25,840 nt of DNA from JAMCZU01 sp964479405 (GCA_964479405.1 CAYZMA010000011.1:1-25840); one strand, 5' to 3'. Positions 1 to 6,115 are shown, counted from the stretch's first letter. Notes: a model not told the origin generated them from the letters alone. Translations and numbers: made by a program.

Positions 1-17
1 TATAAATAGTAAACAAG

Positions 18-38
18 CCCCGATGCTTGGCATCGGGG
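18..38. other. Perfect G+C-rich hairpin upstream of the CopG gene
   Basis: CCCCGATG pairs with CATCGGGG, and one further C-G pair closes a 3-nt loop. No T-run follows on the plus strand, so it is not a standard terminator in that direction. It could be the end of an upstream unit or a regulatory hairpin in front of the antitoxin gene. Its role is unknown. Confidence 0.5.
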
Positions 39-58
39 ATACCATGGCCTTGACAATG

Positions 59-64
59 TATAAT
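59..64 (+). promoter_or_regulatory. Candidate -10 box for the CopG-type gene
   Basis: A perfect TATAAT lies 13 nt before the ATG at 78. No good -35 box is found about 17 bp upstream. A TTGACA at 50-55 is only 3 bp away and cannot serve as its -35. Because the box overlaps the earlier ATG at 63, a start at 78 is preferred for the downstream gene. Confidence 0.4.
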
Positions 65-77
65 GCAGAATATACAT

Positions 78-362
78 ATGAAGAAAAATCTTAAAGTATC
101 AAAATTTTCAAGCGAAAATAACGAAAGAGAATTTTGGTCAAAAATTAATTTAACTGACTATTTTGAAGTATCTGATTTTGAGACAGCATCATTTCCTAAT
201 CTTATCCCGTCATCGCGATCCATTTCTATTCGGTTGCCGGAATATCTTTTGATTAGAATTAAAGAACAAGCAAATGAACTTGATGTTCCTTACCAATCAT
301 TGATGAAGCAGTATATTGCTCAAGGGACATTTCAAAAATATCAAAAAGTTCGATCGAGATAA
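78..362 (+). CDS. CopG-type antitoxin (ribbon-helix-helix), apparently orphan
   Basis: A 94-aa protein when started at the ATG at 78; an upstream in-frame ATG at 63 overlaps a TATAAT box. The N-terminal half has the FWSK, DYFE and FPNL pattern and the C-terminal half a ribbon-helix-helix core (SISIRLPEYLL...IKEQANELDVPYQSLMK), matching the CopG antitoxin family of type II toxin-antitoxin systems. Family members normally bind their operon DNA and neutralise a RelE/BrnT-like toxin encoded next to them. No toxin gene is visible: upstream there is only about 60 bp of non-coding sequence in the window, and downstream a strong terminator-like hairpin. The toxin may lie before the window or be lost. 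No Shine-Dalgarno site is visible before either start. Confidence 0.8.
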   Translation: MKKNLKVSKFSSENNEREFWSKINLTDYFEVSDFETASFPNLIPSSRSISIRLPEYLLIRIKEQANELDVPYQSLMKQYIAQGTFQKYQKVRSR

Positions 363-393
363 ATTTTGCTGATTAATTTTCAAAAAGAAAACT

Positions 394-457
394 TCAAGCA
401 GATCACCTCTCTACACTAATGGCATATGCCTAGAGGGGTGATCCCTTGAATTTTTTT
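394..457 (+). terminator. Long stem-loop terminator after the CopG gene
   Basis: GATCACCTCTCTA (401-413) pairs with TAGAGGGGTGATC (431-443) with a single G-T pair. Outer arms TCAAG (394-398) and CTTGA (445-449) extend the stem across a small bulge. The loop holds the palindrome GGCATATGCC (421-430). A run of seven T (451-457) follows directly. It reads as a rho-independent terminator, though the stem is longer than most. Confidence 0.75.
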
Positions 458-478
458 ATATCTTCTAACCACCTATAT

Positions 479-502
479 CCCACTTCCAAGGTGGGCTTTT
501 TT
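479..502 (+). terminator. Second terminator-like hairpin
   Basis: CCCAC (479-483) pairs with GTGGG (491-495), followed by C and six T (497-502). Flanking arms CTAACC (465-470)/GGTTAG (506-511) and TATATCCC (474-481)/GGGATATA (517-524) could form alternative crossing helices that exclude this hairpin. It could end transcripts entering from 363-478. Confidence 0.5.
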
Positions 503-540
503 GCAGGTTAGACTTCGGGATATATTTCATTTTGCTGATA

Positions 541-549
541 TGTTAAAAT
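541..549 (+). promoter_or_regulatory. Extended -10 promoter, leaderless type
   Basis: TGT followed by TAAAAT (544-549) is an extended -10 box. Its last base is exactly 6 nt before the ATG at 556, which puts the expected transcription start on the start codon. No clear -35 is seen. Confidence 0.6.
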
Positions 550-555
550 AAAGTA

Positions 556-999
556 ATGAAAATCGAAATTGATCAAAGTGGAAGGATAGAATATACGAGC
601 AAACCAACAGTTATTGCTTTTTCTAATTCAGAAAATCGATCAGTGATTATTAGTTCAAAAGACAAGAAATATCTCCAGCAATTGTTTAGAAAAGCCGGCA
701 AATCTAACATTTTTGTCTATAAAACATTTTCTGTTTTAATATTTTATTTAATCAAAGACAAACTAAAATCTATTAGACAGATTATTATTGACGAAGAATA
801 CACTGGCTACGATAAATTAATCAAGCAATTTATTATTGAACTTGCTGTCAAACATAATTATCAATTGGAACCAGATATTATTCATTTTAAACAAATAGGT
901 AAAAAATCGAGGTCTCATGGCATTTCAATTAATGCTTATAGGGCTAAAAAAGCTGATTTAAAATTTATAATTCGTGATTTTCTAGATTTAACATTGTAA
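556..999 (+). CDS. Conserved-looking hypothetical protein, 147 aa
   Basis: I do not recognise this protein. It is a soluble, basic 147-aa protein with no signal peptide or membrane segment. The middle part alternates beta-like and helical stretches, with an acidic IIIDEEY motif (about residues 76-82) followed by a helix, and a QIGKKSRSH motif (about 114-122). That order resembles RNase H-like folds, but the resemblance is weak and I assign no function. It appears to be a single-gene unit with its own extended -10 promoter 6 nt before the ATG, and no Shine-Dalgarno site. It has no toxin-like features that would pair it with the CopG gene upstream. A structured RNA on the opposite strand begins 12 nt after the stop. 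Confidence 0.7.
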   Translation: MKIEIDQSGRIEYTSKPTVIAFSNSENRSVIISSKDKKYLQQLFRKAGKSNIFVYKTFSVLIFYLIKDKLKSIRQIIIDEEYTGYDKLIKQFIIELAVKHNYQLEPDIIHFKQIGKKSRSHGISINAYRAKKADLKFIIRDFLDLTL

Positions 1000-1010
1000 A
1001 GCAATCCTAC

Positions 1011-1075
1011 AAAAAAATCGGGGATTATTTAAGCGCCGACTGGATACGGCGGTTCGACAACCCACCCGATCTTTA
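1011..1075 (-). ncRNA. Candidate small structured RNA, about 65 nt
   Basis: On the minus strand this segment folds into an outer stem (1065-1074 with 1013-1022: AAAGATCGGG against CCCGATTTTT, one G-U). The outer stem encloses two hairpins: GGTT/AACC (1062-1059 with 1054-1051, 4-nt loop) and GCCG/CGGC (1050-1047 with 1038-1035). It ends in seven U (1017-1011), so it carries its own terminator. A TTGACA-N18-TATAAT promoter sits immediately upstream on the same strand. No open reading frame fits inside. I do not recognise the family. Confidence 0.6.
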
Positions 1076-1080
1076 ATTAC

Positions 1081-1110
1081 ATTATATTATAGATACTTAT
1101 TGTTTGTCAA
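1081..1110 (-). promoter_or_regulatory. Minus-strand promoter of the small RNA
   Basis: Read on the minus strand: TTGACA (1110-1105), an 18-bp spacer, and TATAAT (1086-1081). A second, overlapping TATAAT at 1091-1086 has a 13-bp spacer. The predicted start is near 1074, at the foot of the structured RNA. Confidence 0.65.
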
Positions 1111-1155
1111 GGGTCAGCGCTTGTTAAACACTTGCTATTTGCATTTATAAAATTG

Positions 1156-1177
1156 TGATATACTAGTGATATACTAG
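1156..1177 (+). promoter_or_regulatory. Tandem -10 region of the pilus operon
   Basis: An 11-bp unit TGATATACTAG is repeated in tandem (1156-1166, 1167-1177). Each unit contains a TATACT -10 match (1159-1164 and 1170-1175). No -35 box with good spacing is evident; TTGCAT at 1139-1144 is 14 bp from the first. The duplication would give two alternative start points for the pilin operon. Confidence 0.5.
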
Positions 1178-1208
1178 TAGTGTAATAAGTTTGGGGAGGG
1201 GTTATTAA

Positions 1209-1919
1209 ATGAATAAAAAAGGTTTTACACTCATTGAGCTTTTGGTTGTCATTGCCATTATTGGCATTTTGGCCTCCATGATTGTTGTTAGTGTTGGGGA
1301 AGCAAAAAAGAAAGCTAAAATCACTGCCGGCAAAAACGCCCTTTCTGGCATCCCTTCGGCAATTGCCTTGTGTAAAGATAAAGGTTGGGCTATAAATTCG
1401 CCTTCAGTAATCACCAATTGGTTTATTTGTTCACAAAATACTATAATTGACGCGAAATATCCTGACATATCTAAAAACGGCTGGGCTTATGGAGCTACAA
1501 GTGATCTATCTATAGATAATCCTGAAATAACTGCTACTTGTGAAGCTAGCGTTTGTGGCGTTCAACAATTTGCAATAACTAGTACAACTGGGAGTACTTT
1601 TCTAACATCTGATGCCAGTTCTGCTGGAACTGACTTTAATTTTTTATATTATGGTGGGCAAAGAGCACAAACTCCAAGTATGTATACCGTGTTTGCTTTT
1701 ACACAGCCTCCCGATCATAATCTTGTTGTTCCTGTAGCTCCTGATGATGTAAAATGTAAATTGAACAATAGTCAAGAAATATATGCAACAAAAATTTCTG
1801 ACCCAATATATGGAACACTATATCGATGTAACATATCGTCAGCAACAACAGGTACGGTTACAGCTAGTGGCACAAAAAGTAGTGTAACTGTCAAAAAAAC
1901 ATGGATTTGGAAATATTAG
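1209..1919 (+). CDS. Type IV pilin-like protein (prepilin)
   Basis: A 236-aa prepilin. The leader MNKKG is followed by FTLIELLVVIAIIGILAS, the classic class III signal: cleavage is expected after Gly5, giving an N-methylated Phe1 and Glu5 of the mature chain, with a hydrophobic helix of about 20 residues. The C-terminal part is a Cys-containing globular domain rich in Ser/Thr, plausibly with disulfides. A strong Shine-Dalgarno site (GGGGAGGGG, 1193-1201) fixes the start at 1209. It is the first gene of the pilus operon and is followed 13 bp later by the peptidase that should process it. Its length exceeds that of simple major pilins (about 130-160 aa), so it may be a major or a large minor pilin. 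Confidence 0.88.
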   Translation: MNKKGFTLIELLVVIAIIGILASMIVVSVGEAKKKAKITAGKNALSGIPSAIALCKDKGWAINSPSVITNWFICSQNTIIDAKYPDISKNGWAYGATSDLSIDNPEITATCEASVCGVQQFAITSTTGSTFLTSDASSAGTDFNFLYYGGQRAQTPSMYTVFAFTQPPDHNLVVPVAPDDVKCKLNNSQEIYATKISDPIYGTLYRCNISSATTGTVTASGTKSSVTVKKTWIWKY

Positions 1920-1932
1920 CTAAGGAGGGGAT

Positions 1933-2727
1933 TTGGATATTTTTCAAGTATTTATCATTGCGCTTGTCGCTTTCTTCGGTCTTTCCGTCGGCTCATTTTT
2001 AAATGTGGTTATTTTGCGCTTTGACGATGTGGAAAGCATTATAAAAACCCGCTCTCACTGCCCCAAGTGCAAGAAAAATCTGCCTTGGTATGATTTAGTG
2101 CCTTTCTTTTCATACATTATTTTAGCCGGCAAATGCCGTCATTGCGGTAAAAATATCGCTATTCAATATCCATTGGTGGAAGCGGTAACTGCCCTTATTT
2201 TTGTTTTAATTTATTTTCAGCAAGGCATTACTATCAACTCTATTTTCTTGGCGATTATTTCTTCAATTTTAATTATTGTGGCAGTCTACGATTTTATTCA
2301 TTCGGAAATACCCGATATTCTAATTTATTCAGCCGGGGTTTTTGCTCTTGGACTTTTAACTTACAATTTGTGGCAAACTCAAACCCTATTTTCTCTTGAT
2401 GGTTGGCTTGTCTACGCTTATGGTCTGGCAGTTGGTCTTGGTTTTTTCGGGCTTTTAGTCATTGTTTCCAGTCAAAAATGGATGGGCTGGGGCGATGTAT
2501 TGCTCGCTTCCTTAATTGGCTTAATTTTAGGCTATCCTAATATTATTGTCGCTTTATTTTTAGCTTTTCTACTGGGCTCTTTATACAGTTTAGTGCTGAT
2601 GGCGACAAAAAAGAAAACCATGAAAGACGCCATTCCTTTTGGACCATTTCTGGTTTTAGCCACCTTTATTACAATGTTCTGGGGAACAGAGATAATAAAT
2701 GTTTATTTTTTTAGGCTGGGGTTGTAA
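1933..2727 (+). CDS. pilD: Prepilin peptidase / N-methyltransferase (A24 family)
   Basis: A 264-aa integral membrane aspartic peptidase that removes the leader of prepilins and methylates the new N-terminus. Visible signatures: the N-terminal GSFLNVVILR block (20-29), the zinc-binding cysteine pairs C43/C46 and C68/C71 of the methyltransferase domain, and the two catalytic aspartates D120 (VYDFIHSEIPDI) and D188 (GWGD). Several hydrophobic segments cover the rest, as in the family. The start is a TTG codon, chosen because AAGGAGG (1922-1928) lies 4 nt upstream and no in-frame ATG or GTG fits the conserved N-terminus. It is co-transcribed with the prepilin 13 bp upstream. Confidence 0.93.
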   Translation: MDIFQVFIIALVAFFGLSVGSFLNVVILRFDDVESIIKTRSHCPKCKKNLPWYDLVPFFSYIILAGKCRHCGKNIAIQYPLVEAVTALIFVLIYFQQGITINSIFLAIISSILIIVAVYDFIHSEIPDILIYSAGVFALGLLTYNLWQTQTLFSLDGWLVYAYGLAVGLGFFGLLVIVSSQKWMGWGDVLLASLIGLILGYPNIIVALFLAFLLGSLYSLVLMATKKKTMKDAIPFGPFLVLATFITMFWGTEIINVYFFRLGL

Positions 2728-2730
2728 AAA

Positions 2731-2778
2731 ATGACAAATTACAAATTTCTAATTACAAATAAAAATCTAAATGTCAAA
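2731..2778. repeat. AT-rich 48-bp repeat, copy A
   Basis: This 48-bp segment is identical to 5615-5662, where it forms the left end of the four-helix-bundle element. Here the sequence diverges just after the position of that gene's start codon, leaving only an end fragment. It begins 3 nt after the pilD stop codon. Confidence 0.8.
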
Positions 2779-2788
2779 CAAATAAATT

Positions 2789-2889
2789 GTCATTGCGAGC
2801 GAAGCGAAGCAATCTATCTGTCATTCCAGCGAAAGCTGGAATCCAGTTCTGGATTCCGGATCAAGTCCGGAATGACACCACGGGTGTCA
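2789..2889. repeat. Cluster of palindromic repeats
   Basis: Several hairpins lie back to back: ATTGC (2792-2796)/GCAAT (2809-2813); TGTCATTCC (2819-2827)/GGAATGACA (2869-2877), which encloses CCAGC-GAAA-GCTGG (2826-2839), GGAATCCAG-TT-CTGGATTCC (2838-2857) and CCGGA/TCCGG (2856-2870); and TGACACC-ACG-GGTGTCA (2873-2889). Translated, it gives the peptide CHCERSEAI, a familiar artefact of such dispersed bacterial palindromes. It separates pilD from the next pseudopilin. Confidence 0.85.
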
Positions 2890-2942
2890 ATTTGTTTCCA
2901 GTTTCTATATTAGGATTTTGAAGTTTTAAAAACGGAGTTTTT

Positions 2943-3578
2943 ATGAAGCGTGGTTTCACACTCATTGAATTAATGGTTGTTATTGCGATTGCGGTTATTT
3001 TGACGATTGGTTCAATTGCCGGCATTTCCGCCTCCCGTAGCCGAAAGCAGGTCAAAACAACCGCTGAAAAATTGAAGTATGTCATTGAAGAAGCCATATC
3101 TGAAGCGCGCGCGCCTAGCGATAGTAGTTTCGGGGTACAAAAAATTGAGGTTGATGTTTATCCGAATTATTCAAGTGATCAAAGTTTAAAAAATCAAGTC
3201 AAAGTTTATAATGTGGTTGGTAACACCAAAACGGAGATCGCGAGATTATCTTTCAAATTACAAAAACAAAATGGTGTTTATCTAAGTTTTCCGGACGCAT
3301 CTCCGGGAAATTCAACACAAGGTAGTATGAGTTGTGTTTCAGTAAACCTCTCACAACCATCAAATTGTGATCATATTCCTAATGTGAATTTTCTCAAGTA
3401 TTATTATTTTAAGATTTCTGCAACAGGAAATAATATTGGTCAAATTACTGATATGAATCCATCTATCTCTACTTCAGTTAGTATTAATGTTAATAGTGGC
3501 AATCCAAGTGGCAGTGATGTGTATATAGTTAATATAAATGCCTTGACGGGTCTAGTTAGAGTAACTAAAGGACCATAA
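2943..3578 (+). CDS. Minor pseudopilin, GspH/FimT-like
   Basis: A 211-aa prepilin. The leader MKRG is followed by FTLIELMVVIAIAVILTIGS, with Glu5 of the mature chain present. The region after the helix (SRSRKQVKTTAEKLKYVIEEAISEARA, about 30-56) matches the amphipathic helix of GspH/FimT-type minor pilins, and the remainder is a beta-rich domain. These proteins sit near the pilus tip and help start assembly. The start at 2943 has a modest Shine-Dalgarno match (GGAG, 2933-2936). The stop overlaps the next gene's ATG by one base, so the two are translationally coupled. The repeat cluster upstream may separate it from the pilin promoter. No other promoter is clear. Confidence 0.8.
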   Translation: MKRGFTLIELMVVIAIAVILTIGSIAGISASRSRKQVKTTAEKLKYVIEEAISEARAPSDSSFGVQKIEVDVYPNYSSDQSLKNQVKVYNVVGNTKTEIARLSFKLQKQNGVYLSFPDASPGNSTQGSMSCVSVNLSQPSNCDHIPNVNFLKYYYFKISATGNNIGQITDMNPSISTSVSINVNSGNPSGSDVYIVNINALTGLVRVTKGP

Positions 3579-4264
3579 TGTTAAAAAATAAGAATTTAAA
3601 ATTGAAAGTTCCAAAGCGGGGTTTTACCCTAATTGAAATGTTGGTGGCGGTTTTTGTTTTTATGATTTTGTTTTTAATTGCTGCTTCTTTTGTTAATCTT
3701 GCGTCTGGTTCAGCAAAATCAACCCGGACAAAACTCTTAACTTCTCATCTAAGAAATACCTTTGATGTCATTTCCCAAAAAATGAATAATGCTAATGGTC
3801 ATGCATCCATGGGTTCTGATCCTGATATTTATGGTTTTGGGATTCAAGACGTTTCTACAGGTCCTCCTGGAAAAAGTATTGAAACTGAAGTTTTAGGGAT
3901 TGCAAGCTATGATAAGGATACAAGTACAACAAGTTGTACTTTTTTTAGTCGCGTATTTATTGGAGCGATAGTCGGAGGCGGAGGTCAATCTTATCTGTAT
4001 ATGGCAAACTCAGATTGTTCCGAACCGTGGCCAAATTTATTTTTAGTTGGTAAACCATTATTTGATCCAAATAACATTAGTGGTAATTTTAATCCTACAA
4101 TGACACCGAGTGTCTGGAAACCAAGTGATCAAATAGCGCCATATCTTACAATTCAAATTACTGCACAAGATACCGATCCAAAATACGCTACTGATAATAT
4201 AATAACATTAAAAACAAGTTACACCATGGATTACCAAACAATAAAGAGATTACAAAATTTATGA
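3578..4264 (+). CDS. Minor pseudopilin, PilW/GspJ-like
   Basis: A 228-aa prepilin with a longer, basic 15-residue leader ending KVPKRG, followed by FTLIEMLVAVFVFMILFLIA. Glu5 is present. The next segment (SKSTRTKLLTSHLRNTFDVISQKMNNA-like helix) matches the PilW/GspJ style of large minor pilins. The globular domain contains two likely disulfide cysteines (about C110 and C145). It is coupled to its neighbours by overlaps of 1 bp upstream and 4 bp downstream (ATGA). It should act in the tip complex with the GspH-, GspK- and GspI-like proteins next to it. Confidence 0.75.
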   Translation: MLKNKNLKLKVPKRGFTLIEMLVAVFVFMILFLIAASFVNLASGSAKSTRTKLLTSHLRNTFDVISQKMNNANGHASMGSDPDIYGFGIQDVSTGPPGKSIETEVLGIASYDKDTSTTSCTFFSRVFIGAIVGGGGQSYLYMANSDCSEPWPNLFLVGKPLFDPNNISGNFNPTMTPSVWKPSDQIAPYLTIQITAQDTDPKYATDNIITLKTSYTMDYQTIKRLQNL

Positions 4265-4809
4265 AAAAAGGATTTGCCTTAATTTACACCTTGCTTTTTA
4301 TAACTTTGCTTTTGACCGCTGTTTCGGCAACTTGGTTCACCGGGATGGCTGATCTTCGTCTTTCCCAAAAATCAAATTATTCCGTCCAAGCCTATCAACT
4401 CGCCCAGTCGGCGATAGATGAGGGGTATGCAAGGTATAAAAGTGAGCTTGGAAGTTCAGCTGATTTAAATGTAAAATATCCTGATAATGCTTCTTGCGCT
4501 TCTACTAATCCTGTTGTGCGTCGTACGGTAATTGATAGTGGTGGAGCATTAACTACACCTAGTCCTGATCCACAACTTCAGGTTAATGTAAATCTAGCCC
4601 TGAATGGGACATACGATTATAGAATTTGCAATACGACAATTTACGGAATTGGTTATTATAAAGGCAGTAAAATTTCACTTAAAGCTGATGTTAGTCATCC
4701 ACCTGCTAGTGAAGAATGCACAACTAACAATTTGGTAAATCCTCCTGTTACAACCTGTGGCCACTCCAACGATTACATCACAACTTCCCAGACAGGACCG
4801 TCACAATAA
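4261..4809 (+). CDS. Minor pilin, GspK/PilX-like, lacking Glu5
   Basis: A 182-aa protein beginning MKKG-FALIYTLLFITLLLTAVSA. The prepilin cleavage site is intact, but position 5 of the mature chain is Tyr rather than Glu. Loss of Glu5 is the hallmark of GspK/PilX-type proteins, which cap the pilus tip. The following helix (SYSVQAYQLAQSAIDEGYARY-like, about 40-60) matches PilX/PilV-type N-termini. It overlaps the upstream gene by ATGA. Its stop is 2 nt before an AT-rich repeat copy, suggesting the repeat inserted immediately after the gene or trimmed its end. Four or more cysteines in the C-terminal part may form disulfides. Confidence 0.72.
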   Translation: MKKGFALIYTLLFITLLLTAVSATWFTGMADLRLSQKSNYSVQAYQLAQSAIDEGYARYKSELGSSADLNVKYPDNASCASTNPVVRRTVIDSGGALTTPSPDPQLQVNVNLALNGTYDYRICNTTIYGIGYYKGSKISLKADVSHPPASEECTTNNLVNPPVTTCGHSNDYITTSQTGPSQ

Positions 4810-4810
4810 T

Positions 4811-4922
4811 TTCAAATTACAAATTTCTAATGTCAAATAAAAATCCAAATATCTAAATCCTAATTTGACATTTAAGCATTGGACATTTTATTAGAAATTA
4901 GAGCTTAGAAATTAGTCATTTG
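4811..4922. repeat. AT-rich repeat, copy C: deletion derivative without a gene
   Basis: The left arm shares 19 identical bases (4813-4831) with the left end of the four-helix-bundle element at 5618-5636. The right arm shares 15 identical bases (4878-4892) with that element's right end at 6042-6056. The arms are roughly inverted relative to each other. There is no reading frame between them, so the copy resembles a MITE-like internal deletion of the element. Confidence 0.65.
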
Positions 4923-4972
4923 CAAAGATATGTTTAAATTATAACTTCCAAGAATTATTGAAAGGATTAAGA

Positions 4973-5371
4973 ATGAGTAAAAATTTATTTATCAAGTCTC
5001 ATAAGGGTTTCACTCTCATTGAAATCTTAATCGCTACCAGCATTTTAGTTATGGTTGGAGTAGCCGCTATTGGCGTGGAAAGAAATTTTATGGGTTCGGC
5101 GTCGGTCAATAAACATAAACTTCAAGCCACCGGTCTGGCTCAAGAGGGGATAAGTGCCGTTCGTGTTATTTATAATAATCATTTATTGGGTGAAGGCAAA
5201 CCTGCTTTACCAGAAGGATCAAATACAATAATATACTATTTAGATGCGAATAATGCTTTACAACCGTGTCCTGGCAATAACTGTGATAAAAATACAACGA
5301 ATGTTAATTGGAATATTCCCCAAAACAATGTCACTTTCACCCGAACCATAACTATTCCAGATAATCCTTAA
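4973..5371 (+). CDS. Minor pseudopilin, GspI/PilV-like
   Basis: A 132-aa prepilin. The leader MSKNLFIKSHKG is followed by FTLIEILIATSILVMVGVAA, with Glu5 present. The helix continues into ATGLAQEGISAVRVI, the pattern seen in PilV/GspI proteins. The ATG at 4973 is preferred over an in-frame ATG at 4958 because AAGGA (4962-4966) lies 6 nt before it and the earlier codon would sit ahead of this site. A 30-residue C-terminal stretch has two close cysteines (CPGNNC) that could form a disulfide loop. It is followed 13 bp later by a small secreted protein gene. Confidence 0.78.
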   Translation: MSKNLFIKSHKGFTLIEILIATSILVMVGVAAIGVERNFMGSASVNKHKLQATGLAQEGISAVRVIYNNHLLGEGKPALPEGSNTIIYYLDANNALQPCPGNNCDKNTTNVNWNIPQNNVTFTRTITIPDNP

Positions 5372-5384
5372 AAAGAGGTAAAAA

Positions 5385-5618
5385 ATGAAATTTAGAAAAT
5401 TATTTATAATCGGATTACTCTTTAGCTCAATTCTATTGGCTTTGTTTTTAGTTTTTAAGCCCGCTTTAGCCATGGCGCCGCCGCCGGCGTCGCATTTTTG
5501 GTTATTTTTATGGGGTAATAATAATACAACCGGAGCGTCAACAGCGGTAACAGTCAAAGTTGAGTGGAAAGAGGGAATAAGGACGGAAAATGTAACCATA
5601 AAAACATTTCTTAAATGA
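5385..5618 (+). CDS. Small secreted protein, probably truncated by the repeat
   Basis: A 77-aa protein with a clear signal peptide: a basic MKFRK start, a hydrophobic core (about 6-25) and an ALA-type cleavage region before MAPPPAS. The remaining 45 or so residues have no recognised domain. A Shine-Dalgarno-like AAAAGAGG (5371-5378) precedes the ATG. The stop codon TGA (5616-5618) lies inside the first bases of the 48-bp repeat that borders the four-helix-bundle element. The present C-terminus is therefore set by the insertion, and the ancestral protein may have been longer. Its position at the end of the pseudopilin run suggests a role at the pilus or surface, but that is inference. Confidence 0.6.
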   Translation: MKFRKLFIIGLLFSSILLALFLVFKPALAMAPPPASHFWLFLWGNNNTTGASTAVTVKVEWKEGIRTENVTIKTFLK

Positions 5619-6115
5619 CAAATTACAAATTTCTAATTACAAATAAAAATCTAAATGTCAAATGAAATAAAATCAAAATACGATTTGGAAGAAAGAACAG
5701 GAAAGTTCGGTGAAGAGATTATTAATTTTTGTAAGAAAATACCTTTGAATCCAATTACAATTCCATTAATAACGCAGTTAATAAAGTCATCAACGAGTAT
5801 TGGCGCAAATTATTGTGAAGCAGATTGTGCTGAAACTAAAAAAGATTTTGAACACAAAATTGGTATTTGTAAGAAAGAGTCTAAAGAAGCAAGACATTGG
5901 CTCAGAATGATTGCTAAAGCCGTGCCAGAACTTAAAGATGAGATACGAAAATATTGGAAAGAAGCTAACGAATTGAATTTGATATTTTCAGCCATAATTA
6001 ATAAATCAAAGAGGAAATAATTTGACATTAAATAATTTGAAATTGGACATTTTATTTAAATTGCATTACAATTTTTGCAAAGCTTAGTAAATTTGTAATT
6101 AGGATTTTGTAATTG
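5615..6115. mobile_element. Four-helix-bundle element with AT-rich inverted ends
   Basis: The left end is the 48-bp repeat (5615-5662) also found complete at 2731-2778. The right end (about 6021-6115) contains TTTGACATT, ATTGGACATTTTATT and AATTTGTAATTAGGATTTTG, which are partly inverted copies of left-end words such as AAATGTCAAA and CTAATTACAAAT. Between them lies one gene whose start codon is inside the left repeat. Three related copies within 3.4 kb suggest mobility. No transposase is encoded, so it would depend on other functions. Confidence 0.6.
5655..6020 (+). CDS. Four-helix-bundle protein (23S rRNA intervening-sequence family)
   Basis: A 121-aa helical protein. The pattern YDLEERTGKFGEEIINFCKKIP, then TQLIKSSTSIGANYCEAD, then FEHKIGICKKESKEARHWLRMI and a final helix is characteristic of the S23/IVS four-helix-bundle family, related to the Avd accessory protein of diversity-generating retroelements. 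Members occur inside 23S rRNA insertions and as free-standing genes. Their molecular role is not settled. The gene starts within the left 48-bp repeat, has no Shine-Dalgarno site, and is surrounded by the repeat ends, so it travels as part of an element. It is intact and full length for the family. It interrupts the pilus operon. Confidence 0.88.
   Translation: MSNEIKSKYDLEERTGKFGEEIINFCKKIPLNPITIPLITQLIKSSTSIGANYCEADCAETKKDFEHKIGICKKESKEARHWLRMIAKAVPELKDEIRKYWKEANELNLIFSAIINKSKRK

Noticed and set aside
50..64. TTGACA next to TATAAT before the CopG gene as a full promoter
   Set aside because: The spacer is only 3 bp, so the two cannot be used together.
1011..1080. tRNA or tmRNA fragment suggested by GGTTCGACAACC
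   Set aside because: The arms do not fit a T-arm with a 5-bp stem, and there is no acceptor stem or anticodon arm. The minus-strand promoter and terminator explain it better.
2731..2913. A 60-codon open frame reading CHCERSEAI and RKLESSSGFRIKSGMT
   Set aside because: These peptides come from translating palindromic repeats and the AT-rich 48-bp repeat. There is no ribosome-binding site or domain.
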